Counted from the first letter of the stretch, positions 7,248 through 15,720 are shown. The stretch: 32,808 nucleotides of DNA from Verrucomicrobiota bacterium (GCA_018648805.1 JABGQM010000048.1:1-32808), one strand, 5' to 3'. Numbers and translations are program-made. Notes: a model not told the origin generated them from the sequence alone.

Positions 7248-8987
7248 CTACCCCCGCCAGTGGCGTCCGGGGCCGGCCGTAACGCGCAACACCTCATCGA
7301 TACTGGTCTCACCGGCGAGCACACGTTGCCAGCCACACTGGCGCAAGGTCTTTACGCCGCTCGAGACGGCCTGCGCCATGAGGCGGCCACTCGGGGAGCG
7401 CTCCACGATCATCGCGCGCAGGGCGTCGTCCATGACGATCATTTCGAAGAGTCCGATCCGACCGTGATAGCCGGTGAAACGACAGTCCGGACACCCCGTC
7501 CCCCGATACATCGTGGCGTCGCGGACCTCCTCGCCGATGGACCGCACCATCTGTTCAATAATCGGTTGATCCACGGTCACCGCTTCACGACAGGAGGGGC
7601 AGACCCGCCGTACCAGTTGCTGGGCAATCACGCCTTCCACGCTCGACGCCACCAGGTAGGGCGGCACACCCATCTCGATCAGGCGGGTCGCCGCGCTGGC
7701 CGAATCGTTGGTGTGCAGCGTACTGAAGACAAGGTGACCGGTCATGGCCGCACTGGTGGCGATGCGGGCGGTCTCTTCGTCACGGATTTCACCGATCAGC
7801 ACGACATCCGGATCGTGGCGCAGGACGGAGCGCAGCCCCGACGCAAACGTGAAGTCGATATCGGCATTCACCTGCAGCTGCGTGACGCCGGGCATGCGGT
7901 ACTCCACCGGATCCTCAATCGTGATGATCTTACGTTCATCCGTATTGATCCGTGCCAGGCCGGCATACAGGCTGGTGGTCTTGCCGCTGCCGGTGGCCCC
8001 GGTAAAAAGCACAATCCCGTGGGGCGATGTGATCAGCTCCTCGATCGTCTCCAGCTGCGCCGGGCTATAGCCCAGCTGGTCGAGCTTCAGAAAGCCCGAT
8101 TCACGGTTAAGAATGCGCAGGTTGGCGGCTTCGCCGTGCTCGGCCGGAAGAATCGAGACACGTATATCGAGGTCCCGGCCGCCTGCTTCAAAGGTGAAGC
8201 GGCCATCCTGTGGCAGGCGTTTCTCCGCAATATTCAGCTGCGCCATAACCTTAATGCTCGAGACGATGGCCCGCGACAGTTGATCCGCCCCGTGCGGGAG
8301 AGGCACCAAGACCATGACGCCGTCGATACGATAGCGCAAGCGCAGGCCGTCCTCGGCCGGCTCAAAGTGGATATCGGTGGCTTCGGACGTCACGGCATCA
8401 CGTATAATGGCGTCCACAAATGCGGTAATGTCGCGCGGCTCTCCCTCGGCACCGCCGCGCGCGGCGGCACCCGTGGCATCAAGTCCGGCCAGGGCTTCGA
8501 TGCCCACGCCGTAGTAGTGCTTAACGCACTCACTGATCTCGTGCGCCTGGCAGAGGACCCATCGGATCGAATGGCCCAGCACCACGCGCAGCTCTTCCTC
8601 GCGTGAGAGCTCGGCAACCGAATCGGTCGCGAGTGTAATGGCCCCGCCGTAAAGGCGCACCGGCACGACGTGATAACTCGCAATCACGCGCACCGAGACA
8701 CTCTCAACCGCGTGTGGATCCAGCTCCACACGCGCCATCGAGACCACGGGAATACCGGTCACATCCGAGAGCAGTGTCAAGACCTCGCTCTCCGCGACCA
8801 GGCCATCACGAATCAATAGACGGTCGAAAGGCTCCTTGAGCCAGCGGGCCCGATGTTGTGCCTGTTCGACCTGCTCCGCGTCCAGTCGCCCCTCAGCGAC
8901 GAGGCGCTCCCCGAGGTGCCGCGTGATCGTCGTCTCGCCCGGCAGGCGGCCACCGCCCACGACCCCGATGTAGTCATCGACCTTCAT
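7248..8987 (-). CDS. GspE/PilB-family secretion or pilus assembly ATPase
   Basis: A 579-residue AAA-type traffic ATPase that would power pilus or pseudopilus polymerisation at the inner-membrane base. An N-terminal MshEN/GspE-N type region covers about residues 20-170. The ATPase domain follows: Walker A GATGSGKT at 330-337 (Lys336), Asp box ITIEDPVEY at 355-363, Walker B DVVLIGEIRDEE at 394-405, and His box STLHTND at 422-428. The zinc-type tetracysteine (Cys463, Cys466, Cys499, Cys502) is intact and marks the GspE/PilB branch rather than PilT. It is the last gene of the five-gene operon; its ATG overlaps the preceding stop by 4 bases. PilB and GspE cannot be separated from sequence alone, so no symbol is given. 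Confidence 0.93.
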   Translation of the reverse strand: MKVDDYIGVVGGGRLPGETTITRHLGERLVAEGRLDAEQVEQAQHRARWLKEPFDRLLIRDGLVAESEVLTLLSDVTGIPVVSMARVELDPHAVESVSVRVIASYHVVPVRLYGGAITLATDSVAELSREEELRVVLGHSIRWVLCQAHEISECVKHYYGVGIEALAGLDATGAAARGGAEGEPRDITAFVDAIIRDAVTSEATDIHFEPAEDGLRLRYRIDGVMVLVPLPHGADQLSRAIVSSIKVMAQLNIAEKRLPQDGRFTFEAGGRDLDIRVSILPAEHGEAANLRILNRESGFLKLDQLGYSPAQLETIEELITSPHGIVLFTGATGSGKTTSLYAGLARINTDERKIITIEDPVEYRMPGVTQLQVNADIDFTFASGLRSVLRHDPDVVLIGEIRDEETARIATSAAMTGHLVFSTLHTNDSASAATRLIEMGVPPYLVASSVEGVIAQQLVRRVCPSCREAVTVDQPIIEQMVRSIGEEVRDATMYRGTGCPDCRFTGYHGRIGLFEMIVMDDALRAMIVERSPSGRLMAQAVSSGVKTLRQCGWQRVLAGETSIDEVLRVTAGPGRHWRG

Positions 8988-9595
8988 GCGTCATCTTTCC
9001 TGACCCGGCTGACAATACCGACCTTAAGCGACTGTTCATCCTCCTCGGCGCCGTGCACCAGCACGACGCTCCCGGGCGTGATCGCCTTCACCCGTGCCGC
9101 CAGAAAGGGGTCGCCCACCTTCAGCGTGTGCAGCCGCCCGCCGCCCGCCTCCGCCACCATCGCAATGCACGAGCCATCCGTACGCCGGATCATGCCCTGG
9201 TATATCACCGATATCCACTTGGGCGGCGGTTTAGGCGTCGGGGTCTTGGGCCGCGGCTTCACCTTGACCGCAGGTTTCACAGGGGCCGCGGCCACGTCAC
9301 GCGCCCGGGCCGCCTCACGCTCGCGCCGGCGGCTGTCTTCAAGATCCAGCCAGGCCATCAGGAACGCCGACGTAAAGGGGTCATCGATATCCCTGGGCGC
9401 CACACGCACCACGGGTGCAGGCGGTGGCGTAACCGCCGCGGCGACCACGCGGTGGCCGGCCATACTCAGGTGCGCACTGCGCCGCACACCACGCCGCGCG
9501 AGCCCCACCAGCACCAAGGTCAGCAGCAGGACGGCGAACAGGAACACCGTACGCACATTGACCTTCAGTACCCATCTCCAGAGCCACTCAACCAT
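8984..9595 (-). CDS. Small bitopic membrane protein of the pilus-like operon (PilP/GspC-like)
   Basis: The ATG at 9595 (MVEWLWRWVL) gives 203 residues and has a GGGAGG ribosome binding site 9 bases upstream. It overlaps the end of the preceding gene by 8 bases. A single membrane helix lies at about residues 14-33. Next comes a Pro/Lys/Ala-rich linker (about 95-125, PKTPTPKPPPK), then a compact beta domain starting ISVIYQGMIRR and ending LHTLKVGDPFLAARVKAITPGSVVLVHG. That pattern (TM, Pro-rich spacer, small beta domain) is typical of GspC and of PilP, which link the inner-membrane platform to the secretin N-domains. Sequence similarity to either is too weak to choose, so function is inferred from layout and operon position. 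Confidence 0.7.
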   Translation of the reverse strand: MVEWLWRWVLKVNVRTVFLFAVLLLTLVLVGLARRGVRRSAHLSMAGHRVVAAAVTPPPAPVVRVAPRDIDDPFTSAFLMAWLDLEDSRRREREAARARDVAAAPVKPAVKVKPRPKTPTPKPPPKWISVIYQGMIRRTDGSCIAMVAEAGGGRLHTLKVGDPFLAARVKAITPGSVVLVHGAEEDEQSLKVGIVSRVRKDDA

Positions 9596-10499
9596 CGTAC
9601 GGCGCCTCCCTGCGGGTGTGGGCCAGGCGCGCCCGACGTACGCGAACGGTACGTGGCACACGCACCCCGGGCACGTCCGGCTCACGCTCGGATCCCGGCT
9701 CCGCCAGTCCGCTGTTCAGATGAAACAGAAAGGCCCCGGCCACGATATCGGCCTCGAGCATCTCGGCCCCGGGCTCACCCAGACGCTCCACCCGTAGTCG
9801 GCGCAGGGCGTAAAAGCTGCCCTCACGCGACAGGTTATCCAGAAACCGAACGAGATGCCGGAAGGAGCAGCGCAGCACCATACGCGTTGGAAATTCCATG
9901 GCCATCTGCGCGGCATCATCATCCAGACTGAACGCCACGGGTGTCTCCGACTCGATCACGCTGATCGCCGGCAGACGCGCGTCGATGGCCAACTGGACCA
10001 GGCGCACGGTGGCGGCCAACTGCCACAGCCGCAGCTCCGCGCGCTCCTCGGTTCCGATCGTCTCCGGAATACCCAGATCCTCCGGCAGACTCACGCCGGC
10101 CTTGGCCGCACGCTCCACCAGCTGCTCGCGCGCATCAAACAGCGCCACTTTGAAATCGATGCGGCCATCTTCATAGGTCGGCAGCGCTTCCCGAATCGCA
10201 TCACGATCCCGAAAGGTATCCACCGTCTCACGCAGGCGCGCCCACTCGGCAACCAGCTGGCGATTCCGGGATGCCGCACTCGACAGGCGACCGGCCAGGT
10301 CCCCATCCTCCATGCGCACCTGGAACACCCCCAGCTCCCGCTCCAGATCCTGGACCTCATGGCGGCAGGCCCGCTCCTCGTCGCGCATCGGCTGCAACAC
10401 CAGGGCCCACAGCAAGCCGATCGCAACCACGCATCCGGCCAGAATCAGCAGCACCTGGGTCCGCAGCATGCGCACGTCACTATGAACCGCCGTTGTCAT
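9588..10499 (-). CDS. PilO-like bitopic inner-membrane protein (Amuc_1100-like position)
   Basis: A 303-residue protein with one transmembrane helix at about residues 14-36. A coiled-coil segment (about 38-75, rich in Glu, Arg and Leu) follows, then a periplasmic alpha/beta domain. The tail is very basic (PRTVRVRRARLAHTRRE). Topology matches PilO/GspM-type proteins of the pilus alignment complex. In Akkermansia the equivalent operon slot, between the secretin/PilM genes and the ATPase, holds Amuc_1100. Start and stop overlap both neighbours (4 bases upstream, 8 bases downstream), which indicates coupled translation and stoichiometric assembly. The PilO assignment rests on topology and context more than on residue identity. 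Confidence 0.72.
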   Translation of the reverse strand: MTTAVHSDVRMLRTQVLLILAGCVVAIGLLWALVLQPMRDEERACRHEVQDLERELGVFQVRMEDGDLAGRLSSAASRNRQLVAEWARLRETVDTFRDRDAIREALPTYEDGRIDFKVALFDAREQLVERAAKAGVSLPEDLGIPETIGTEERAELRLWQLAATVRLVQLAIDARLPAISVIESETPVAFSLDDDAAQMAMEFPTRMVLRCSFRHLVRFLDNLSREGSFYALRRLRVERLGEPGAEMLEADIVAGAFLFHLNSGLAEPGSEREPDVPGVRVPRTVRVRRARLAHTRREAPYDG

Positions 10500-12031
10500 G
10501 GTACCTCCACGGTCATCTCAATCACAAACAGGCTGCAGCCGGTATCGGCCCAGCGGGCATCCCGCGCGGGATCGTCGCGCAGCCGATCATCACCCAGCAG
10601 GTCGGCGGCCACCACCCCATCCTGCTCATGCAGCAGCTCGATCATGCGGCCCACGGTCGAGAAGTCATCCACGGGGGTGTAGCCTTCCACAATCACATGC
10701 CTAAAGCCCTCGCGCCGCGCCATGCGGTCCGGCGCCTCCGCGTCGAGCGGCGCCTCCGCGGGGAGCACGACGCCAGAATAGGCGGCGGCATCGGCCAACA
10801 GGCTCAGCCAGTCGTCGGGATGCTTGGCCGCGGCGATTGATTGCAGCGCGATGCGCAACACATCCGCATTGTGCACGGCGGTCCGGAAGGGCGCAATCCG
10901 CTCCTCGAGTGCCTCGTTGAGCTGCTCGGTAACGGCCAGCTTGCGATCCAGCGCATGCAAGCCGGCCAATTCCACCTGGCGCAGGCGCAGGTATTCACGA
11001 TCCCAGCGCAACTCCGCCAAGGTCCCGAGCAGGACCAGCAGCATCAGGCCAACCAGGGCCGCCCCGCAGAGCAGCCAGTACGGCTTCTGCCAGCGCAGGA
11101 TCCTCGACTCACGCAGCGCCCGCGGCAGCAGGCTGATCCCGGCGCCGCCCCGCCTGACCCCGCAGGCGGCCAAGCCGATGGCACGTCCATAGCGCTCAAT
11201 CTCCTCCATCGGGGCTTTGCGCACCCAGTGGCTGAGCATCACGGTCGTGACCCCCGTGGCGCTCTCAATGGCCACAGCCACGCCAGCCGCGAGGCTCCCC
11301 CCGCCGCTCAGCACGATACGCTTGACCGTAAAGGCGGGACTGGGAAAGGCCGCGTGAAACGACTCCAGGCAGGCCGCCACTTCGCCCGGCAGTGCCGGCT
11401 CGGACGCCGGCTCGGACGTGCGCGCCGGTGCCCCCGACAAGCAGCGCGAAAAAAGCACCTTGCTGCCCCGCCCCACGACCACTTCGGTTCCCTCGTGCCC
11501 GATATCCAGGCAGAGCGTACTGCCCGAAGCGGTGCGCCGGCCCAGCTCGCACACCGTGCGGTAAAGGGCCATGGACCCCGGCACAATATCCCCCACATCC
11601 TCTTCGTGCAGGGCCGACAGGACCGATGCGGCACGCCCCACCGCGTCAGCCCGCGCCATAGCCAGCAGGATATAGCGATGACCGGCACTCCGAAACACCA
11701 CGTGATCGGCCGCCGTATCCTGTTCCGTCAGGCCCTCGACGCGCTCCTGCTCGGTCGTCACCACGTCAGCCACGGTGCGCGGATCCCCCACCGACACCTC
11801 AACCACATTGAGCATCATCGCTTTGCCGGGAATGCCAAGCACAATGGGGACATCCGTATACCCCTTATCCGCCAGAAACGCAGCCAGCAGCCGACGGCGC
11901 TCCTCCATATCGGGCGGCAGGTGGACCCAGTCGGCGTCGCGCACCATCAACCGGCCACCAACGCGCATGGCGCGCACCACCTTGGCGGAGTGCGATCCCA
12001 AGTCGAGACCAACCGTTTCCCTGTGAATCAT
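10496..12031 (-). CDS. PilM-PilN fusion protein of a type IV pilus-like system
   Basis: A 511-residue protein that joins two normally separate components. Residues 1 to about 315 are an actin/FtsA-like PilM domain, with nucleotide-binding GLDLGSHSAKVV (8-19), TLCLDIGHEGTEVVVG, and IVLSGGGSLAAGV near the end of the fold. A transmembrane helix follows at about 322-345 (WLLCGAALVGLMLLVLLGTL), then a coiled coil and a periplasmic ferredoxin-like PilN region. In standard systems the cytoplasmic PilM ring binds the short N-terminal tail of PilN; here the two are covalently joined. It lies 5 bp after the secretin gene and overlaps the PilO-like gene by ATGA. Confidence 0.85.
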   Translation of the reverse strand: MIHRETVGLDLGSHSAKVVRAMRVGGRLMVRDADWVHLPPDMEERRRLLAAFLADKGYTDVPIVLGIPGKAMMLNVVEVSVGDPRTVADVVTTEQERVEGLTEQDTAADHVVFRSAGHRYILLAMARADAVGRAASVLSALHEEDVGDIVPGSMALYRTVCELGRRTASGSTLCLDIGHEGTEVVVGRGSKVLFSRCLSGAPARTSEPASEPALPGEVAACLESFHAAFPSPAFTVKRIVLSGGGSLAAGVAVAIESATGVTTVMLSHWVRKAPMEEIERYGRAIGLAACGVRRGGAGISLLPRALRESRILRWQKPYWLLCGAALVGLMLLVLLGTLAELRWDREYLRLRQVELAGLHALDRKLAVTEQLNEALEERIAPFRTAVHNADVLRIALQSIAAAKHPDDWLSLLADAAAYSGVVLPAEAPLDAEAPDRMARREGFRHVIVEGYTPVDDFSTVGRMIELLHEQDGVVAADLLGDDRLRDDPARDARWADTGCSLFVIEMTVEVP

Positions 12032-12036
12032 GGACG

Positions 12037-13941
12037 CTATCCCTCGGCCGGGGGGCCTGTGACAAGCGACTCGCCGCGCTCAGATATAACCGTGGCGGTA
12101 ACGAAGATGATCAGGTTGCGGCGCTGCTCAACCGTGTCCACACGACGGAACAGCTTGCCGATCAGTGGCAGCGATCCCAGCAGCGGAATACGGTATTCCT
12201 CGTCGGTCGAGACGACCTCGATCAAGCCGCCCATGACCACGGTCTCACCGCTCTGCACCACCACCTTGGTCTGCACCTCGCGCCGTGAGATGGTGGGCAG
12301 CTTGACCTCCACCTGTTGCAGCCCGAGCGAGGCCGCCGTGCTATCGGTCGTATAAAAATTGAACTCGTCCAGCTTGCTGATCGTCGGCGTCAGCAGCAAG
12401 CTGACACTCGATCCGTCAGCGCCCACACTCGGCACGGCCACCAGCGTGAAGCCCAACTCAGCCAGGACGGGTGCCCCCTTGGGCATCAGCGCGGTGACGC
12501 TGTACTTGCGACCGTTATCATCCAGTAGACTGAAGGGCTTCGCCTCGAACTGCTCGTAGTAGAGCAGGTCCTGGCCATGCCGCAGCTTGGCCGGATTGTT
12601 GTTAACCGTGGTCACGCGCGGCACGGATAGCGTACGTCCCTTGCCCGACACTTCGAGGGCATGCAGCACCGCCGTAAACATCGGCTCGGTCAGAATCCCC
12701 TGGTAGGTCAAGTTGAGGCCATGCGACTCCAGCGACGGGTCCTCGGACACGTCGTTCAGGAGGCGATCCGGGCTGCTAAAAGCCGCCCCCGCCGCGCCGG
12801 CCCCGACCAGCTGTGCGGCCGGGCGGCGCTCGGGCTTCCCGTCGACCAGCACATTCTTGCGCGAGGTCACCCAGGGCGCATCCAGGACCCAGTCGATGCC
12901 GATCTCCTGCAGGTCATCCACGGAGGCCTCGATAAAGCGCGCTTCGATCAGAATCTGGGGCGGACTCACGTCGACGGCTTCGATGATCCGTTCCACCAGC
13001 GCGAGGTTGTCGAGCGAGTTGCGCACGAAGAGCGTGTGCGTGTTCATGTCAAACTGCAGCTGAGCCCCCGTCACCGTCGGCACAAACTTCTCAATCAGGG
13101 TTTCGATATAGGTGCGTTCAATCGGCAGTTCGGTGGCCATAAACGAAAGGTCACTGCGATTGACCGGGTTGGCCCCCCGCGTCTTGGTCCCGCCGGCTTG
13201 CCGGGTCCAATCGGTCGTATGGAACTGGATCCCCTTGTGCAGACGGTAAAGACGAGTCTCCAGGGGGCCCATCTTCTTGGCCGCCGCCGCGGTGGCCCAG
13301 ATAAGATTCTCACCCACGTAGAACTGGATGCCATAGTTGCGCGACACATAGTCGAGCAGTTCACGCACCGGCACGTCATCCAACTGCATGTCCAGCTTCT
13401 TGCCGGACCCCAGCCCCCGGTCCGCCACGATGTTGATGTTGTCATCGGCGCCCAACACGGCAATCACGGCCGCGAGATCTGCGCCAGCCAGGTGAATCGA
13501 CACCTTCTGATCGAGCACCGCACGCATCGGGCCGCCCTCGCTCACATGACTCTGCAGGATACGCCGCTCAAAGCGTGTGGCACCATACGTGGTGGGCAGG
13601 GCCTCCTTGAGGGCAGACTCCACCCCCATCTTCTCGTTGGCCGCCTCGCGGTCGATGGCCGCCTGGCGCGCCTGCTCGTCGCGCAGGGCGGCCAGGATCT
13701 TGGTGCGCAGCACCAGCTCATCGCCTGTGGCCGGGCGTCCCTGTGTGAGGTCAATCCACTCCACCAGGGCACGACTGAACGCCCCCTCGTCATAAAGTGC
13801 CCGTACCGGTGCCAAAAGATTCGCTTCAGCGTTCACCCCGGCCGGCGCCTCAACTGCAGGGGCCATATGACGGCAGCCCGTCGGGAGAAAGAGCACTGTG
13901 GCCCCAAGGCTGCAGCAGGTCATCCAACATCGGATTTTCAT
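12037..13941 (-). CDS. Secretin of a type IV pilus / type II secretion-like system
   Basis: A 634-residue outer-membrane channel protein that would form the multimeric gate for a pilus or pseudopilus. The signal peptide ends in LPTGC (Cys23), a slightly unusual lipobox with Pro at -3, so lipidation is possible. Residues about 40-135 are helical. An STN/N0-like domain follows at about 140-212, then N-domains with IERIIEAVDVSPPQILIEARFIEA. The C-terminal secretin domain has LSVPRVTTVNNNPAKLRHG, VQSGETVVMGGLI and the closing IPLLGSLPLIGKLF motif. It is first in the operon, transcribed from a promoter back-to-back with that of the beta-barrel gene. It could be called PilQ- or GspD-like, and context leans to the pilus-like form found in Akkermansia (Amuc_1098). 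Confidence 0.93.
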   Translation of the reverse strand: MKIRCWMTCCSLGATVLFLPTGCRHMAPAVEAPAGVNAEANLLAPVRALYDEGAFSRALVEWIDLTQGRPATGDELVLRTKILAALRDEQARQAAIDREAANEKMGVESALKEALPTTYGATRFERRILQSHVSEGGPMRAVLDQKVSIHLAGADLAAVIAVLGADDNINIVADRGLGSGKKLDMQLDDVPVRELLDYVSRNYGIQFYVGENLIWATAAAAKKMGPLETRLYRLHKGIQFHTTDWTRQAGGTKTRGANPVNRSDLSFMATELPIERTYIETLIEKFVPTVTGAQLQFDMNTHTLFVRNSLDNLALVERIIEAVDVSPPQILIEARFIEASVDDLQEIGIDWVLDAPWVTSRKNVLVDGKPERRPAAQLVGAGAAGAAFSSPDRLLNDVSEDPSLESHGLNLTYQGILTEPMFTAVLHALEVSGKGRTLSVPRVTTVNNNPAKLRHGQDLLYYEQFEAKPFSLLDDNGRKYSVTALMPKGAPVLAELGFTLVAVPSVGADGSSVSLLLTPTISKLDEFNFYTTDSTAASLGLQQVEVKLPTISRREVQTKVVVQSGETVVMGGLIEVVSTDEEYRIPLLGSLPLIGKLFRRVDTVEQRRNLIIFVTATVISERGESLVTGPPAEG

Positions 13942-13996
13942 GGGGTCACTCGCTTCGGATTGGCATTAAGGATTCATTGGGACCGATCAATGGTAC

Positions 13997-14025
13997 AACA
14001 TAGGGCTTCGCTGTCACCTTGACAA
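13997..14025 (-). promoter_or_regulatory. Promoter of the secretin operon
   Basis: On the minus strand TTGTCA (14025-14020) is followed, after exactly 17 bp, by TATGTT (14002-13997). Its -35 box overlaps the -35 of the divergent beta-barrel promoter by five bases. The leader to the ATG at 13941 is about 50 nt. Confidence 0.65.
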
Positions 14026-14048
14026 CGCTGAATTCCTCTGTCTACCAT
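14019..14048 (+). promoter_or_regulatory. Promoter of the beta-barrel/lipoprotein operon
   Basis: TTGACA (14019-14024), an 18-bp spacer and TACCAT (14043-14048). The expected start point, about 7 bases after the -10, falls at or beside the ATG at 14056, which has no Shine-Dalgarno. The transcript may therefore be leaderless. Confidence 0.6.
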
Positions 14049-14055
14049 CGCCCCC

Positions 14056-14811
14056 ATGACCGCTTCCTATCTTTTCAAGTTGCGCTTCACACTCCTGCCG
14101 CTCTGCGCCATGCTCTCTCTTGCCCCGGCATCAACGGCTTCGGCCGGTCAGATGGCCGGGCCGCCCGCAAGCCTGGTCTCCCTCGCCGATCCCGAGGGAT
14201 GGTTTGCCTCTGTGGCCTACATCAACTCGGATCGGCAGGTCCGCTTCGGCGACACCGTGACCGATGTGGACTTCAACCGCGTCATCGCTGCGACCGGCGT
14301 CACCGTGTTGCCCTTCCTGGATCTGCGCGTTGAGGCCGGCTGGGTGACCGCCGATATGGGGGTGGCCGAAGGTGAAGGCGGCCTCGAATGGGGCGTCGGC
14401 GCCCGTGCAGCGATCTGGGAGTACATTATCGAAGGCACACCCGCCCTGCCCCGTCGCCGCGCCCTGCGCGTTGAGGCCGATGTGGCCTACCACGCGGGCC
14501 GCTCCAATTTTGAAACCGACTTCGAATGGACCGCGCTGACCGTCTCACCGCTGCTGCGCTACACGCATGACCGCACCACCGAGGCCGTCTGGCACCACCG
14601 GCACGCGACGGGCCTAGCGGCCTACGCCGGTTTCCAGTACAGCGACTGGTCGGTCGACTTCGGCACGCTCACGGGCGAAGGCAACCGCGATTTTGGGCTG
14701 CGTCTCGGCGCTGACGTCCGCGTGGCGAGCGGATGGCTGACCCAGCTGGATGCCGTTCTGTATGACGGATCGGACCGACGCCTAACCATCGGCATGGGGT
14801 ACACCTTCTAA
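14056..14811 (+). CDS. Predicted outer-membrane beta-barrel protein
   Basis: A 251-residue exported protein with a signal peptide (about residues 1-30, ending TASAG). The mature part alternates short amphipathic beta strands (FASVAYINSD, LDLRVEAGWV, GLEWGVGARAAIW, ALRVEADVAYHAG, TGLAAYAGFQYSD, LRLGADVRVASG) and ends in Phe (LTIGMGYTF). That terminal aromatic is the classic signal for insertion by the BAM complex. The number of strands suggests 8-10. No enzyme motif is visible, and porin or structural functions are both possible. The gene lacks a ribosome binding site, and its stop overlaps the following lipoprotein start by one base (TAATG), so the two are co-translated. It diverges from the secretin operon, which hints at co-regulation of outer-membrane components. 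Confidence 0.75.
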   Translation: MTASYLFKLRFTLLPLCAMLSLAPASTASAGQMAGPPASLVSLADPEGWFASVAYINSDRQVRFGDTVTDVDFNRVIAATGVTVLPFLDLRVEAGWVTADMGVAEGEGGLEWGVGARAAIWEYIIEGTPALPRRRALRVEADVAYHAGRSNFETDFEWTALTVSPLLRYTHDRTTEAVWHHRHATGLAAYAGFQYSDWSVDFGTLTGEGNRDFGLRLGADVRVASGWLTQLDAVLYDGSDRRLTIGMGYTF

Positions 14812-15446
14812 TGCACACATCGTCACGCTTCCTGATCGTCTCCCTGCTCACGGCCCTGGTTCTGGGGGTCGGACTGACCGGCTGCGATGAGAACGGGGAT
14901 GTCCTTCCCGGCAACGTCATCGTGCTCGCGATCACCCCCTCCGATGCCGCCGTCAACCAGTGGGTCCATGCCGAACAGGCCCCGCTCAACCTGGACGTCA
15001 GCGGCGGGGCCGCCCCGTTCACCTGGAGCCTCTCCGACGACACCCTCGGCGCGCTCAACAACAACGACGATCCGTATGCCCGTTTTGCCCTCTATACCCC
15101 TGCCGCCGGCAAGGAGGGACTCAACATCGTACAGGTCATCGACAGCAACGGCTGGCAGGCCCACACGCGCATCACACAGGAGAGCTTTGCCCTGGCCGTT
15201 GCCGGCGCACCCGCCGCGACGCCCAACCTGTTCACCCTTACCCAGACCAACCAGCAGGTTCAAATCACCGTCACGGGCGGCCAGCTGCCGCTCAACTGGC
15301 AGGTCAACGACAGCCGCCTGGGCGAGATGCACCCCTCCCCCGCCCGCGTGGCCACCTACGACCGTGTCGGAGCCACCGCAGGCATCAACACGGTCACCGT
15401 GACGGATGCCCAGGGACTGCGTGCCACGGCCACCCTGATCCAATAA
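14811..15446 (+). CDS. Lipoprotein with two tandem Ig-like/beta-sandwich repeats
   Basis: A 211-residue lipoprotein. The signal peptide ends in a clear lipobox, LTGC (residues 22-25), with Cys25 the lipidated residue and Asp26 next to it. Two related repeats follow, at about residues 55-118 and 148-211. Both have the pattern V(S/T)GG-x-x-P-x-x-W, then LG, then a strand ending in NxVxVxDxxGxxAxxxI. They look like bacterial Ig-like domains used for surface adhesion or protein-protein contact. The second repeat runs to the last residue. The gene is the second member of the barrel-lipoprotein operon, so the lipoprotein may sit on or plug the barrel; that is inference. No specific family is recognised. 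Confidence 0.7.
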   Translation: MHTSSRFLIVSLLTALVLGVGLTGCDENGDVLPGNVIVLAITPSDAAVNQWVHAEQAPLNLDVSGGAAPFTWSLSDDTLGALNNNDDPYARFALYTPAAGKEGLNIVQVIDSNGWQAHTRITQESFALAVAGAPAATPNLFTLTQTNQQVQITVTGGQLPLNWQVNDSRLGEMHPSPARVATYDRVGATAGINTVTVTDAQGLRATATLIQ

Positions 15447-15565
15447 AGAGGCGGGGTGGGCCCAACCTCCGGGCGAGCCACAGGGGAACGGCTAGATCAT
15501 TGATAACGTTCAAATGTTGACGCCTGGAAACCTACCTACCTATTTCCATCCAAGTATGACGCAGG

Positions 15566-15720
15566 ACTGAGTACACTTACTCGCTTTCTTAACCGCCACT
15601 CTTACTCGGATACACTTAAACGAACCGCTTCGTCGATTGACCGCTTGCCCTGCGACGAGTAAGCAAGTCGGTTAAGGGTATCCGAGTAAGGGTGGCGACG
15701 AAGTGTACGGTTAAGTGTAT
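15566..15720. repeat. Dispersed intergenic inverted repeat (repeat family copy B)
   Basis: Two inverted arms contain the same CTTACTCGGATAC core as the spacer near 7.1 kb. The forward core is at 15601-15623 and the reversed core at 15668-15690, separated by about 44 bp. Each arm continues outward with CTTAACCG and CTTACTCG words in a roughly 27-bp alternating pattern, so the arms are degenerate tandem arrays as well as an inverted pair. Unlike copy A, no terminal inverted repeats of the CTTCCGCAG type are present. Confidence 0.75.

Noticed and set aside
10841..12355. 504-residue + strand open frame opposite PilM-N and secretin
   Set aside because: Composition is Arg/His/Gln/Pro-rich without any domain; it is antisense to two well-supported genes.
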